Shown here in pieces: positions 9,051 through 18,618 of a DNA stretch of 64,000 nucleotides. The stretch is from positions 4,258,501 to 4,322,500 of the forward strand of contig NZ_CP125370.1 in the NCBI RefSeq assembly GCF_030034735.1. The letters are read 5' to 3'. The DNA is from Paenibacillus sp. RC334. GTDB taxonomy: Bacteria > Bacillota > Bacilli > Paenibacillales > Paenibacillaceae. How positions within the stretch are numbered: position 1 is the stretch's first letter; every line of letters starts with the position of its first letter. The notes below the pieces were generated by a model that saw only the letters and a program-made list of their open reading frames with translations, did no database searches and was not told the DNA's origin. A program made the translations under genes and the position numbers.

Positions 9051-10118
9051 TCAGATCGTTTTGCGCTTCACGTAATAAGCAAAAAAATGCTGAAGCGCCA
9101 CCTTCAAGACCGCCATCACCGGAACCGCTAAAATTAACCCGGTTATTCCCGCTATTTCCCCGCCCACCAGCAGTGCGAAAATGATGGCAATCGGATGCAA
9201 ATGCAAGGTTCGTCCAACCACCTGGGGAGAAATGACGTTACTTTCCAACACTTGAATACAGGTGTTGACGACTACGACCAGCAGCACCATTTTAAAAGAA
9301 ACCGTAGAAGCCATTACGACCGCCGGAGCAGCCCCCAAAAACGGGCCTAAATACGGCACGATATTGAATACAGCCACCACTCCTGCCAGCAGCAGCGCAT
9401 AAGGCATCCCAATCAGCATATATCCGATATAGGCCATCACCCCGATAATGACGCACACCAGCAGTTGTCCGCGCACATAGTTACCGAGCGCCTGATCAAT
9501 TTCCTTGAGCACCGTTACAATAGCCTTGCGGCGGGATCGCGGGAGATAAGACACAATAGCCCGTTCAAACACATCGAAATCCTTTAAAATATAAAAAATG
9601 AGAAACGGCACAATGAACACATTGAACAACATATTGATCATCCCGCCGATGTTGTCCATAAAAGCAGCAATCCCTGTAGCCATCCGATTTTCGAGTTGAA
9701 AAAACCACTGATTCATACCTGAGCGTACCCCTTGGGGTAAAATACTTCCATCCATATTCGTCATTAATCCCTGTGCATGCATGGTCAGCTCAGGCAGATG
9801 CTCATTCAGTTCATCCAGTTGATCAATAAACATCGGAATCAGGTGCATCAGAATAACGACGAGGCTGCCCAAAAATACAGCATAAATGAGCAGGACGGCT
9901 ACGCTTCGAGGTACCTTGCGTCCGCCCAGCATATTGACCACAGGATTAAGCACATAGGAAATAATCATCGCCACCGCAAATGGCGCAATAATTGTTTTTA
10001 GAAAATCATACAGATGCAAAAACAAAGGCCGAAGCAGCCAGATAAAATATAGAATGACAAGTCCCAGCAGTGTCCATATTCCGTATCGGAACAGCCTGCT
10101 TTTCGTTAATTGCTCCAT
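9051..10118 (-). CDS. AI-2E family transporter (YrrI-like)
   Basis: This 355-residue membrane protein of the AI-2E transporter family has two hydrophobic segments near the N-terminus (IWTLLGLVILYFIWLL; FAVAMIISYVLNPVV), a soluble middle portion, and several more helices. The conserved ...VFNIVPYLGPFLGAAPA motif lies in the C-terminal half. B. subtilis yrrI sits next to alaS in the same order. Members are linked to autoinducer export or to ion antiport in different species, so the substrate is open. The start follows GGGGG at a good distance. It is transcribed towards alaS and may feed into that operon. Confidence 0.88.
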   Translation of the reverse strand: MEQLTKSRLFRYGIWTLLGLVILYFIWLLRPLFLHLYDFLKTIIAPFAVAMIISYVLNPVVNMLGGRKVPRSVAVLLIYAVFLGSLVVILMHLIPMFIDQLDELNEHLPELTMHAQGLMTNMDGSILPQGVRSGMNQWFFQLENRMATGIAAFMDNIGGMINMLFNVFIVPFLIFYILKDFDVFERAIVSYLPRSRRKAIVTVLKEIDQALGNYVRGQLLVCVIIGVMAYIGYMLIGMPYALLLAGVVAVFNIVPYLGPFLGAAPAVVMASTVSFKMVLLVVVVNTCIQVLESNVISPQVVGRTLHLHPIAIIFALLVGGEIAGITGLILAVPVMAVLKVALQHFFAYYVKRKTI

Positions 10119-10246
10119 ATCGTGCCCCCTTACCGGACTAGCCTCTTCTAAGTATATGCCTGTACCTTTACTTTAATCCTTCCCATAACTGTAGAGGCGC
10201 CTTAAATAATGATTATGAAGAAAGAATGAAAACAATTGAAAATGAT

Positions 10247-10273
10247 TAACAAAGTCATTCTATCTGACGATAT
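10247..10273 (+). promoter_or_regulatory. SigD-type promoter of the chemoreceptor gene
   Basis: TAAC (10247-10250), a 15-base spacer and GACGATAT (10266-10273) closely match the Bacillus SigD consensus TAAA-N15-GCCGATAT (3/4 and 7/8 positions). The expected start site lies about 50 bp before the gene's ATG, which suits a motility/chemotaxis regulon member. Confidence 0.7.
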
Positions 10274-10327
10274 AAGTACAAAGAACTATTTGAGCTTTCA
10301 CATTTCTGAATCATCGGGGGTCGTTAC

Positions 10328-12301
10328 ATGAACTTAAAAATGAAGCTTATTCTCCTTTTCACCTGTATTGTTATCGTTGCAGCTGGGCCTTTGTCCGTCA
10401 TTAGCATGACAAGCATTAAAAATCAGGCCAACCGTGACATACAAGAGCTTATGAACAGTAAAGCCACCGAAACCGTCAATCAGCTCGACGGATGGACAAG
10501 CGGCAATGCCAAAATTATCGAGACATTAGCTGCAGGTCTGGAATCCGGCAATATTCCACCAGATGCCAAAATAGCTTCTCTAAAGGCGGCCTTTCAAAAC
10601 TATAAGGATCAAAGTATCGCTAACATTTATGCAGGATTTGAGGATGGAACCTACTGGGATGGCTCCGGCTGGTCTGATGCGGGCTACGATCCTCGCACAC
10701 GTCCGTGGTACAAGGATGCCAAAACCAAGGGGGAATTGTATTATTCCTCACCGTACATTGATGCAGGAAGCCAGGACTTCACCATTTCCATTGCAAAGCC
10801 TCTCAAGGACTCCAATGGCTCTATCACTGGGGTGATCAGTGAAGATATTATGTTAAACGACATGACAAAAATCATTAAGAACATAAACCTGAACGGATTA
10901 GGCTACGCATTTCTGATTGACCAGAATGGAGTTGTCGTCGCGCATCCGGACAGCAAGCTGGCTGGTAAAAATCTCAAGGATACGCCCGAGTTGGGTTCAT
11001 CAACGGCCACTCTGCTCAGTGCCCCTTCGGGAAAATCCGACTACAACTACAATGGTAGTGATCGCCAGCTTTATTTTAAGAAAATGCCCAGCACAGGCTG
11101 GATTGTAGGTTTGTCTATCTCAAAAGATATTGCTTTTCAGGAGTACTACTCCACTCGTAACCAACTGTTGATTACTGTAGCTATTATTTTCGTTGTTGCC
11201 ATGCTTTTGGCGGTCTGGGCGGCGAACAGCTTTATCAAGCCGATTCGGAGGCTTCAAGCGAACGTCAAGCGGATTGCTGAAGGGGATATGACAGCACGTG
11301 TGGATATTAAGGGCAAAGATGAAATTGCCAGCTTGGGTACGGATTTTAATATCATGTCGGATAATCTTTCTCACTTACTGCGCAAAGTGGCAGATACGGC
11401 TGGCGAGGTCAGCTCAGCTTCTCATGACATGCACCAGCACGCCAAGGATACCGGGACCATTGCATCACAAATCTCCAGTGCCGTTCAGGAGCTTGCCCAA
11501 GGAGCAAGTGATCAGGCCGAGGCTGTATATTCCGGCTCTGAAAAGCTATCGCATATGACGGGCTCCATCGACCAAATCGGCCAAAGTGTCAAGCGAACCC
11601 AAACCGCCGTGCTGGAAACAGACTCTGCCGTGCTGGCTGGGTACGAAACAGCGGAGCGTCAAGCGAAGCTTGCAGCCGAGTCCAGACAAACAACAACCGC
11701 TGTAGGTGAAGCTGTAGACTCGCTCACGTTGAAAACACAGGATATTGAACGGCTGGCTGGGGCCATTCATAATATCGCAGCCCAAACCAATCTGCTGGCG
11801 CTAAATGCTTCCATTGAAGCAGCCCGTGCCGGGGAACACGGACGCGGCTTTGCCGTCGTTGCCGGGGAAGTACGCAAGCTGGCTGAACAAGCAGGAAGCT
11901 CCAGTGACAGCATTATGCACAAGCTGGAGGAAATCAAGGTTGCGGGACTGCGGAGCGCAGAGGAAATGAAGAAGGCTCTCGCTGTAACAGTAGAACAGGA
12001 GCATGCGGCTACCGCTACGAGACAGGCGTTCGAGTCCATACGGGGAGCTTCTCAGCATATGCTTACCCAGATTGAGGACGTATCCGCTGCGGCTGACCAT
12101 CTCCGTACAAACGCTGGACATATTTCCGATGTCATTTCCAGCGTGGTCGCCGTTTCTGAGCAAAGCGCAGCTTCCACCGAGGAAGTGGCTTCCTCCGTGC
12201 AGGAGCAAGGGCATTCCATGAACAATATTGCCCAGCTTTCCGCCAAACTTGACTCGCACGCAGACCTGCTGCTGGAAGAGGTTAAACGCTTTAAGCTGTA
12301 A
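10328..12301 (+). CDS. Methyl-accepting chemotaxis protein with dCache sensor
   Basis: This 657-residue receptor has an N-terminal membrane helix (~5-27) and an extracellular dCache-type sensor (~35-275) with the [12 protein letters not shown] and [11 protein letters not shown] signatures. A second helix follows ([20 protein letters not shown], ~283-303), then a HAMP domain and a long signalling coiled coil. The hairpin tip contains the canonical [20 protein letters not shown], which contacts CheA/CheW. The ATG follows GGGGGT. A SigD-type promoter precedes it. The dCache fold suggests direct sensing of small ligands such as amino acids; the ligand cannot be told from sequence. Confidence 0.93.
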   Translation: MNLKMKLILLFTCIVIVAAGPLSVISMTSIKNQANRDIQELMNSKATETVNQLDGWTSGNAKIIETLAAGLESGNIPPDAKIASLKAAFQNYKDQSIANIYAGFEDGTYWDGSGWSDAGYDPRTRPWYKDAKTKGELYYSSPYIDAGSQDFTISIAKPLKDSNGSITGVISEDIMLNDMTKIIKNINLNGLGYAFLIDQNGVVVAHPDSKLAGKNLKDTPELGSSTATLLSAPSGKSDYNYNGSDRQLYFKKMPSTGWIVGLSISKDIAFQEYYSTRNQLLITVAIIFVVAMLLAVWAANSFIKPIRRLQANVKRIAEGDMTARVDIKGKDEIASLGTDFNIMSDNLSHLLRKVADTAGEVSSASHDMHQHAKDTGTIASQISSAVQELAQGASDQAEAVYSGSEKLSHMTGSIDQIGQSVKRTQTAVLETDSAVLAGYETAERQAKLAAESRQTTTAVGEAVDSLTLKTQDIERLAGAIHNIAAQTNLLALNASIEAARAGEHGRGFAVVAGEVRKLAEQAGSSSDSIMHKLEEIKVAGLRSAEEMKKALAVTVEQEHAATATRQAFESIRGASQHMLTQIEDVSAAADHLRTNAGHISDVISSVVAVSEQSAASTEEVASSVQEQGHSMNNIAQLSAKLDSHADLLLEEVKRFKL

Positions 12302-12362
12302 AACACTTCTGCCCAAAAAAACAGATAAACAGCATGCTATACATCCAGACAGGAATCTACAT

Positions 12363-12411
12363 GAAAAAGAGGGTGACCCCCAGGCTATTACAGCCATCGG
12401 GAGTCACCCTC
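12363..12411. terminator. Convergent terminator between the chemoreceptor and the zinc-ribbon gene
   Basis: GAGGGTGAC (12369-12377) pairs perfectly with GTCACCCTC (12403-12411), with a smaller nested hairpin in the loop. The better T run is on the minus strand (TCTTTTTC), so it probably serves the zinc-ribbon/PRC-barrel pair as well as the receptor gene. Confidence 0.7.
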
Positions 12412-12516
12412 CTCGTTATTCATCAAGCATGGTCCAAACTATGATCCGTTCATCTGCTGAACAGTATAGTCACATCTCATATAGATGGACAGCCTGTCCC
12501 CGCTTCAGTTTTAAAC

Positions 12517-12747
12517 TTAGGAAGAAGCGTGGATCTGGGGCAGATCCTGTTGTGCCATTTCATCTCCAAAGAACAGGTCGTCCAGCGAACTGAGCGTTCC
12601 ATCCTCTTCCACTTGGTAGACGGACATTTTTTCACCATTCACTTGAAGTTCGATGAAGCATCCCCAGCAATAAAATTGATGGGAGCCGATTTTGCCGATA
12701 TCTTTGGAATTACAATTCGGACATCTCAATAAACTCACCCTATCCAT
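12517..12747 (-). CDS. Small zinc-ribbon protein of unknown function
   Basis: This 76-residue protein starts with a zinc ribbon: RCPNCNSKDIGKIGSHQFYC then WGC, i.e. CxxC about 17 residues before a second CxxC. The remainder is acidic (VYQVEEDGTLSSLDDLFFGDE). It overlaps the PRC-barrel gene by 8 bases and is probably cotranscribed with it. I do not recognise a characterised family. The ribbon may only be structural, so no nucleic-acid role is claimed. Confidence 0.75.
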   Translation of the reverse strand: MDRVSLLRCPNCNSKDIGKIGSHQFYCWGCFIELQVNGEKMSVYQVEEDGTLSSLDDLFFGDEMAQQDLPQIHASS

Positions 12748-13261
12748 TAACAGAATATATGGCTTTTTCCAAACGCTGCTCGCTTAACGGGGGCACCATA
12801 ACGGCATTCTCCCCGATGGACATTTCTTCGGTGCAGGGCAGCCATTTCCGCCCTTCTATAATATCCGATACAAAACCATCGCTGATTTCCAAGCCTATTA
12901 TGTTATTGCCCATTCCCTGGTCAAAATAAACATCCGAAATGTGTCCGAGCATAAGTCCTTCCTCTGTAAGCACGGATAAATCCTTCAATTTACCGGGTCC
13001 AAGCAAATACGTAAGTTGAATATCGTTGGCTTCCGTTTTACGGACAGCTTGCTGATTGCGAATCATAATCGCATCTTCGCCATAAGCAACGATGTCATCC
13101 CAAGCCACCATTTTCACTTGAGATGAAAAAAGGCCTTTGCCCTCCAACTCGATCCCTGTAATTTTCCAATCAGCCGTCACCATAAAATCTTGTATTTTAC
13201 CGATCTGCTTCCCGTCCTCTACGTCGAAAACGGCAAGTCCGATCATATCCTGAAGCTTCAT
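12740..13261 (-). CDS. PRC-barrel domain protein (YrrD-like)
   Basis: The product is 173 residues from the ATG at 13259-13261, which follows GAGGAGG; an upstream in-frame start at 13279 has no such site. Two PRC-barrel units are visible: residues ~1-75 (MKLQDMIGLAVFDVEDGKQI with KITGIELEGKGLF) and ~85-165 (LKDLSVLTEEGLMLGHISDV with NIIGLEISDGFVSDII). B. subtilis YrrD is similar and uncharacterised. PRC barrels occur in RNA-processing and photosynthetic proteins, but the role here is unknown. Confidence 0.85.
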   Translation of the reverse strand: MKLQDMIGLAVFDVEDGKQIGKIQDFMVTADWKITGIELEGKGLFSSQVKMVAWDDIVAYGEDAIMIRNQQAVRKTEANDIQLTYLLGPGKLKDLSVLTEEGLMLGHISDVYFDQGMGNNIIGLEISDGFVSDIIEGRKWLPCTEEMSIGENAVMVPPLSEQRLEKAIYSVNG

Positions 13262-13394
13262 AATAGGGTACCTCCTCATTCTGCAATCCGAACGGAGGTG
13301 CGGTCCTTTCCTTCATGCGTGTCAGACCTTGGTTCCGTTCATGCCATGAAATGGAAAACCGCCCCTCCCTTCTTATTAAAGTGCGGAGAAATCC

Positions 13395-14546
13395 CTAGTA
13401 CCTAGTACGTAGCCGCTTCCATATGGTTTCAATTTTCTTGGCCGTGTATTCCATTTCCTCCGTAGTATTACCCAAACCGAAGCTAAAGCGAATCGCTGAA
13501 TTCAAAACATCTTCAGGAAGATCCATCGCCTGCAACACATGCGACAATTCCAAAGACCCGGAAGTACAAGCTGAACCGCTGGCCGCTGCAATTCCTTCCA
13601 TATCCAGATTCATCAGCATGGTCTCCGTACCGATATCCGGGAAGCTTAGATTCAGAACATTCGGTAAAGAATGCTCAGGATCGCCGTTGATCACAAAAGC
13701 GTCTTTGCCCAAAGTGTCTTCCAGCGCTTTCAGCAGAGTTTGACGAAGAGTCATATCGTGCGCCCAGCGTTCCTCTATAGAGGTGTTGGCAAGAGTTGCT
13801 GCTTTAGCCAAACCTGCAATCCCGGCAACGTTTTCCGTACCAGCACGGCGTTTCTTCTCCTGAAGTCCCCCGTGCATCAAAGGTTGGATACGTGTACCCT
13901 GACGGATATACAAAGCTCCAACGCCTTGCGGGCCGTTAATCTTATGACCGGATACGCTAAACAAATCAACCGGAAGGCTCTGGCAGTCTATCTGTATATG
14001 ACCGTAAGCTTGAACCGCATCTACATGGAATACAATGCCATGTTCTCCCGCAATCTGTCCCACTTCATGGATCGGCTGAATTACGCCTACCTCATTGTTG
14101 GCATACATCATGCTGATCAAAAAAGTATTCGGCCGGATCGCAGCCTCTATATCGGCTGGATTGACGCGCCCAAAGCTGTTGACTGGCACATAGGTCACTT
14201 CATATCCCGCTTTTTTGAGTTCAGCGCAAGCATGAAGCACCGCATGATGCTCAATGGTTGTCGTAATGATATGGCCGGAAGTGCGGCCATCTGCCGTAGC
14301 CGTCCCGAACAGGGCCAGATTATCGCTTTCTGTCCCTCCGCTTGTAAATATGATTTCTTCGGGCTTGCAGCCCAAAGAGGCCGCAACGGCATCCCGTGCA
14401 GCGCTGACGGTGCGCTTGGCATCCCGGCCAAAGGCATGAACGCTTGAAGCGTTACCGAATTGGCCGGTCATGATGTCCATCATAGTCTGCGCAACCTCAG
14501 GATGCATAGGAGTCGATGCGGCATGATCCAGATAAATTCTGTTCAT
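13395..14546 (-). CDS. Cysteine desulfurase (YrvO-type)
   Basis: This 383-residue PLP enzyme of the NifS/IscS family removes sulfur from cysteine as a protein persulfide. Visible are IYLDHAASTPMHPEV, the PLP lysine motif SVSGHKINGPQGVGALY, the GTENVAGIAG block and the active-site Cys loop ASGSACTSGSLE. The start follows TTGAGGTGAATCGAC. In B. subtilis YrvO is the dedicated sulfur donor for MnmA; the mnmA gene lies close by but on the other strand. It is cotranscribed after cymR with an 11-bp gap, which links sulfur mobilisation to cysteine control. Confidence 0.92.
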   Translation of the reverse strand: MNRIYLDHAASTPMHPEVAQTMMDIMTGQFGNASSVHAFGRDAKRTVSAARDAVAASLGCKPEEIIFTSGGTESDNLALFGTATADGRTSGHIITTTIEHHAVLHACAELKKAGYEVTYVPVNSFGRVNPADIEAAIRPNTFLISMMYANNEVGVIQPIHEVGQIAGEHGIVFHVDAVQAYGHIQIDCQSLPVDLFSVSGHKINGPQGVGALYIRQGTRIQPLMHGGLQEKKRRAGTENVAGIAGLAKAATLANTSIEERWAHDMTLRQTLLKALEDTLGKDAFVINGDPEHSLPNVLNLSFPDIGTETMLMNLDMEGIAAASGSACTSGSLELSHVLQAMDLPEDVLNSAIRFSFGLGNTTEEMEYTAKKIETIWKRLRTRY

Positions 14547-14557
14547 GTCGATTCACC

Positions 14558-14977
14558 TCAAATGTAAAACATGTAGTTATCCAATTCATCATGTTCCTGG
14601 TATGTGATCAAGTCCTTGAGCGTAGTGGAATCCAGTACTTCTGCAATACTGTCACGAATCCGTAGCCATAGCTGACGCTTCGCCGGATCATCCTCTTCAG
14701 TGAAATCTACTGGAGAAATCGGACCCTCCAATACACGAATAATGTCTCCTGCCGTTACCCCTGCCGGTTCACCCGCCAGAATATAACCGCCGTAAGCACC
14801 ACGGATACTTTTTACCAAACCTGCATTGCGCAAAGGCGCAATAAGCTGCTCCAGATAATGCTCGGAGAGCTGATTTTTCTCGGCTATACTTTTCAAAGAC
14901 GTCGGGCCTTCGCCAAACCTGGCTGCAAGTTCCATCATAATCGTCAGGCCGTAGCGGCCTTTTGTTGATATTTTCAA
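14558..14977 (-). CDS. cymR: Rrf2-type cysteine metabolism repressor CymR
   Basis: The product is 139 residues from the TTG at 14975-14977, preceded by GAGGTGG. The longer ATG frame from 15016 lacks a site and exceeds the usual family length. The N-terminal winged helix is clear (LKISTKGRYGLTIMMELA, SLKSIAEKNQLSEHYLEQLI, IRGAYGGYILA). It lacks the three-Cys cluster of iron-sulfur Rrf2 members such as IscR, as CymR does. In Bacillus CymR with CysK represses cysteine uptake and synthesis genes. It heads the pair cymR-cysteine desulfurase. Confidence 0.88.
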   Translation of the reverse strand: MKISTKGRYGLTIMMELAARFGEGPTSLKSIAEKNQLSEHYLEQLIAPLRNAGLVKSIRGAYGGYILAGEPAGVTAGDIIRVLEGPISPVDFTEEDDPAKRQLWLRIRDSIAEVLDSTTLKDLITYQEHDELDNYMFYI

Positions 14978-15230
14978 TTGTGCCACCTCACTTATAGTAA
15001 CAATTCCGTTAAACACGCGGAATAACTGGTGTTATAAACCTCTCTATTCCGATCTTAACCCTCAGCTTATGTTAACATATTAGGGCAGGTAAAGGGAAAT
15101 ATTACGGTAACAATCTTAAAAAAAGTTGTTTTCGGGCCATTTGAAACGGCTTTGGCCCATTTTATAGAACTTTCTCCCATCGTTCTCTGTGTCGTTGGAT
15201 CGTCCATCCATCGTAACTTATTATCGTTTA

Positions 15231-15239
15231 TGTTATAAT
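15231..15239 (+). promoter_or_regulatory. Extended -10 promoter of mnmA
   Basis: TGTTATAAT (15231-15239) is an extended -10 element with a perfect TATAAT. The -35 position (TCGTAA, 15211-15216) is weak at 17-base spacing. A hairpin with GGGCCA/TGGCCC arms (15134-15139 with 15153-15158) lies further upstream in the 300-bp cymR-mnmA divergent region. Confidence 0.6.
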
Positions 15240-15263
15240 AGGAGGGTTCTACAACAATATTGA

Positions 15264-16403
<1,140 letters not shown>

Positions 16404-16442
16404 AGTAATCCCCGTTTGATGTTGGCATAAATGCTTAAACAG

Positions 16443-16481
16443 GAGGCGTCTCTTCTATCTATGGGGGGGACGCTTTTTTTA
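16443..16481 (+). terminator. Terminator of mnmA
   Basis: GCGTC pairs with GACGC around a loop of about 20 nt and is followed directly by seven T residues, about 40 bp past the mnmA stop. Confidence 0.75.
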
Positions 16482-16500
16482 TGAAAAGATGCTCTTTTCT

Positions 16501-16532
16501 CCATTTGGGTATATTATGTAGACAAGATATCA
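16501..16532 (+). repeat. 32-bp direct repeat, left copy, bordering the accessory insert
   Basis: This 32-base sequence differs at one base from 20016-20047. The two copies bracket an AT-rich stretch of gene remnants. The repeat contains a promoter-like TTGGGT-N17-TATCA arrangement, so it is probably a duplicated piece of the ppk2 upstream region or an attachment-type site. The remaining bases up to 16700 show no gene. Confidence 0.85.
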
Positions 16533-16699
16533 ATAAGCTTCTCATCTAGTCTCATTAAACCTCAAAAAACCTTATTGTATCAATGCTTTTCGTTCACTAC
16601 TTTTCATTCTAGTCATATCGAATTACCATTAGCTGAAGAGTATCCATAATAAGGTGTATGCAAATTAAATCCCCCTTTATTCAGATAGGCCAACTATGT

Positions 16700-16737
16700 A
16701 AAAAAGCTCGCCCCTTTTTATTGTTAAGGGGCAAGCT
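16700..16737 (-). terminator. Terminator of the decayed toxin gene
   Basis: A 12-bp stem (16705-16716 with 16726-16737, one G-T pair) is followed by six T residues on the minus strand, 16 bp after the stop of the toxin remnant. Confidence 0.8.
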
Positions 16738-16752
16738 GAAATTGTACTTTTT

Positions 16753-17131
16753 TCAAATCACTATGTTATCCCACAATTCTAAAATAGTCTTGTCGGCAAT
16801 CTTCCCATTAGCAAACAACTCTCTTGCTGATTCAAACGACTGCGAAAAACTGTCTCTTTCACGAGTAAGAAAGTACTCTTCTTCATTCTGGCTAATCCAA
16901 TAGCTATCATTCTTATAGTAACTTGTTCATGAGGCCACTCTGGATGCTGCTTTGAATTTCCATGATTCGTATAGTCTACATCGTGTACAGCTCTTCCATT
17001 CTCATCATAATATCTTCTTGTTTTTATCTCACCTGTATTTTTATCCAGAATATCAATAGATGAGTTAGGTTCACCTTTAGCCGGATGTGGATTCGTTGTC
17101 GTACTTGTATGATTAGATGAAGGAGTACCCT
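16753..17131 (-). pseudogene. C-terminal remnant of a polymorphic-toxin / Rhs-type protein, frameshifted
   Basis: The minus strand reads GTPSSNHTSTTNPHPAKG, IDILDKNTGEIKTRRYYDEN and DYTNHGNSKQHPEWPHE. This is the tail pattern common at the C-terminus of Rhs/YD-repeat or WXG-linked toxins (RRYYDxxG...D.DYxxH...HPxxPHxH). The frame is broken near 16915-16930. In a shifted frame it continues as YKNDSYWISQNEEEYFLTRE to WDNIVI and a stop at 16753, followed by a good terminator. The 5' part of the gene is gone: upstream it runs straight into a recombinase fragment. It is certainly not functional in this form; the family call rests on the motif pattern. Confidence 0.65.
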
Positions 17132-17375
17132 AACAAATCAGGCGTGATCTCCTGCTTAGGACGACCAAATTTCACCCCTGCTGCTTTGGCTACCTCTATT
17201 CCTTCACTTTGTCGTTGTTTATTTTTCAACCTTTCCTGTGCAGCTACGTAAGCAAGCATACTTAGGAATTGATCCTCAAGAAGCCTTCCAAAATCACCCT
17301 CACGAATCATTAACCGCATTGCCTGATAGCGAGGTCGGTCAAAATTCTTCCCACACTATTATCTATTTTTATACA
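17113..17375 (-). pseudogene. Serine recombinase (resolvase) remnant with internal deletion
   Basis: The minus strand reads GKNFDRPRYQAMRLMIREGD, then directly FGRLLEDQFLSMLAYVAAQE and RQSEGIEVAKAAGVKFGRPK, ending around ITPDLL. In intact resolvase-type proteins, REGD is followed by roughly 45 residues holding the conserved DRLGR-type segment before GKLLEDQFLS; these are missing. The N-terminal catalytic serine region is also absent or shifted out of frame at 17345-17360. The C-terminus is replaced by the toxin remnant at about 17131. It is a scar of a past mobile element. Confidence 0.75.
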
Positions 17376-17462
17376 TTACAACAAAATTATTCTTTAAACT
17401 GAAACATTTCACCAATTCGGATCGTCTATAGAGTAAAATTCAGAAAGGGGATTTGTTCTATT

Positions 17463-17909
17463 ATGCGGAAGAATGGAATATTGTTTTTGATTATCGTGTT
17501 GTTGTTAATAACAGCTTGTAGCTCTAACGCTGAAAAAATAGTTATTTCTCAAAGCGGGAAGGGGCAGGAGAAAATAATAGTCTACAAACTACAGAAGGAC
17601 GCAACACTGCAACAACAAACAAAAAAAGATGTAATTGCTACATTTAATGATACTTCGGACACTATGATATTTATCAATGCAATTAAGGAATCAGAAAAGT
17701 TATCAGGTATAGTTAATACGGATTCTCCAAATTACGAAGTTACATTCCAAAAAGATGGAACAAAAGATTCTTATTATTTATGGATTAACAATAACGATCC
17801 AACCAACAATGCTATGTATGTGAATAAGGACGATACTCATACTGCGTACAAGATATCAGTCAACTCCACAAATTCGATAAATAAATTACTTGAGAGAATT
17901 AAAGATTAG
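17463..17909 (+). CDS. Small secreted lipoprotein of unknown function
   Basis: This 148-residue protein has a lipoprotein signal: a short basic N-terminus, a hydrophobic stretch and the lipobox LITAC with the acylated Cys at residue 19. The mature part is Lys/Asn-rich and of mixed secondary structure, with blocks YEVTFQKDGTKDSYYLWI and MYVNKDDTHTAYKIS. It resembles the YhfM-type lipoproteins of Bacillus in outline, but I am not certain. It lies inside the AT-rich insert and is followed by a strong terminator. It is complete, unlike its neighbours to the left. Confidence 0.75.
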   Translation: MRKNGILFLIIVLLLITACSSNAEKIVISQSGKGQEKIIVYKLQKDATLQQQTKKDVIATFNDTSDTMIFINAIKESEKLSGIVNTDSPNYEVTFQKDGTKDSYYLWINNNDPTNNAMYVNKDDTHTAYKISVNSTNSINKLLERIKD

Positions 17910-17911
17910 CT

Positions 17912-17957
17912 AAAAAGGTCTGTTCTTTTGTTTAAATAAAGAACAGACCTTTTTTTG
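17912..17957. terminator. Bidirectional terminator between lipoprotein and secreted-protein genes
   Basis: A perfect 17-bp stem (17912-17928 with 17938-17954) has A-rich and T-rich ends on both sides. It ends both the plus-strand lipoprotein gene and the minus-strand metzincin/secreted protein pair. Confidence 0.92.
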
Positions 17958-17970
17958 AATTTATTTCAAA

Positions 17971-18582
17971 TCATATTTTTCCAATACTGATTTTCGGAAT
18001 TGTTCTTTTGAATCTTGTTTTTCCCCCCGAAATACTAGGGGATTGAGAAGAAGGTTCAATAGCAAACTTTCCGAGATCCATATTGATTACGCTATACTGT
18101 CCTTGTGTATTTTTCTTGAGAAAAATAATACTTTTTTCATTTTGCTTCAATTCAGTATAATCCTCATAAGCTATTTTTTTCTTGCCCCCAGCATCTTTAA
18201 TATAAGAAATCGGTTCGACTATAGACAAAGGTTCTTCTGCGTTCAGTGCTACACCTTCGGGTGACTTAATTACCTTGTCAATTTTTACATTAGTAAGTGT
18301 GTAAAAGTCTTGAATAGTGCCATCATCAAAGCTCGTAACGATATGTTGACGATCGTCAAAACCCTGTAAAGGAGTCCCTATCACAATAAGTTCTGCATTG
18401 GAGTCCAACTCGTCTGCCGTTCCGTATTCAATATAAGAAGCTTCTAACGAGATTTTTGGAGTATTTAATTCTGAAAATTTTGGAGAAGCATTCGTGGATG
18501 TAAAAAAAAGACTCCCTGAAGCAATCAGTCCCCCTACCGCTAATACAGAAATACCCAACTTTATTTTTTTATTAAAAGTCAT
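17971..18582 (-). CDS. Secreted or membrane-anchored protein of unknown function, next to a metzincin
   Basis: This 203-residue protein has an N-terminal signal/anchor (KIKLGISVLAVGGLIASGSLFF) and a mature domain of predicted beta-rich character (AELIVIGTPLQGFDDRQHIV, FYTLTNVKIDKVIK, NEKSIIFLKKNTQGQYSVIN). The ATG follows AAGGAAGGGG. I do not recognise a family with confidence. The layout of exported beta-rich proteins that ask whether a partner or signal is present is only a guess. It lies 36 bp after the protease gene and shares the terminator downstream, so the two are probably one transcript. Confidence 0.75.
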   Translation of the reverse strand: MTFNKKIKLGISVLAVGGLIASGSLFFTSTNASPKFSELNTPKISLEASYIEYGTADELDSNAELIVIGTPLQGFDDRQHIVTSFDDGTIQDFYTLTNVKIDKVIKSPEGVALNAEEPLSIVEPISYIKDAGGKKKIAYEDYTELKQNEKSIIFLKKNTQGQYSVINMDLGKFAIEPSSQSPSISGGKTRFKRTIPKISIGKI

Positions 18583-18618
18583 AATAGTGCCCCTTCCTTA
18601 AATTAGTTATTACGATAA

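Noticed and set aside
16658..16903. 81-codon plus-strand frame at the left of the insert
   Set aside because: It is the complement of the toxin remnant and its terminator, and it lacks a ribosome site.
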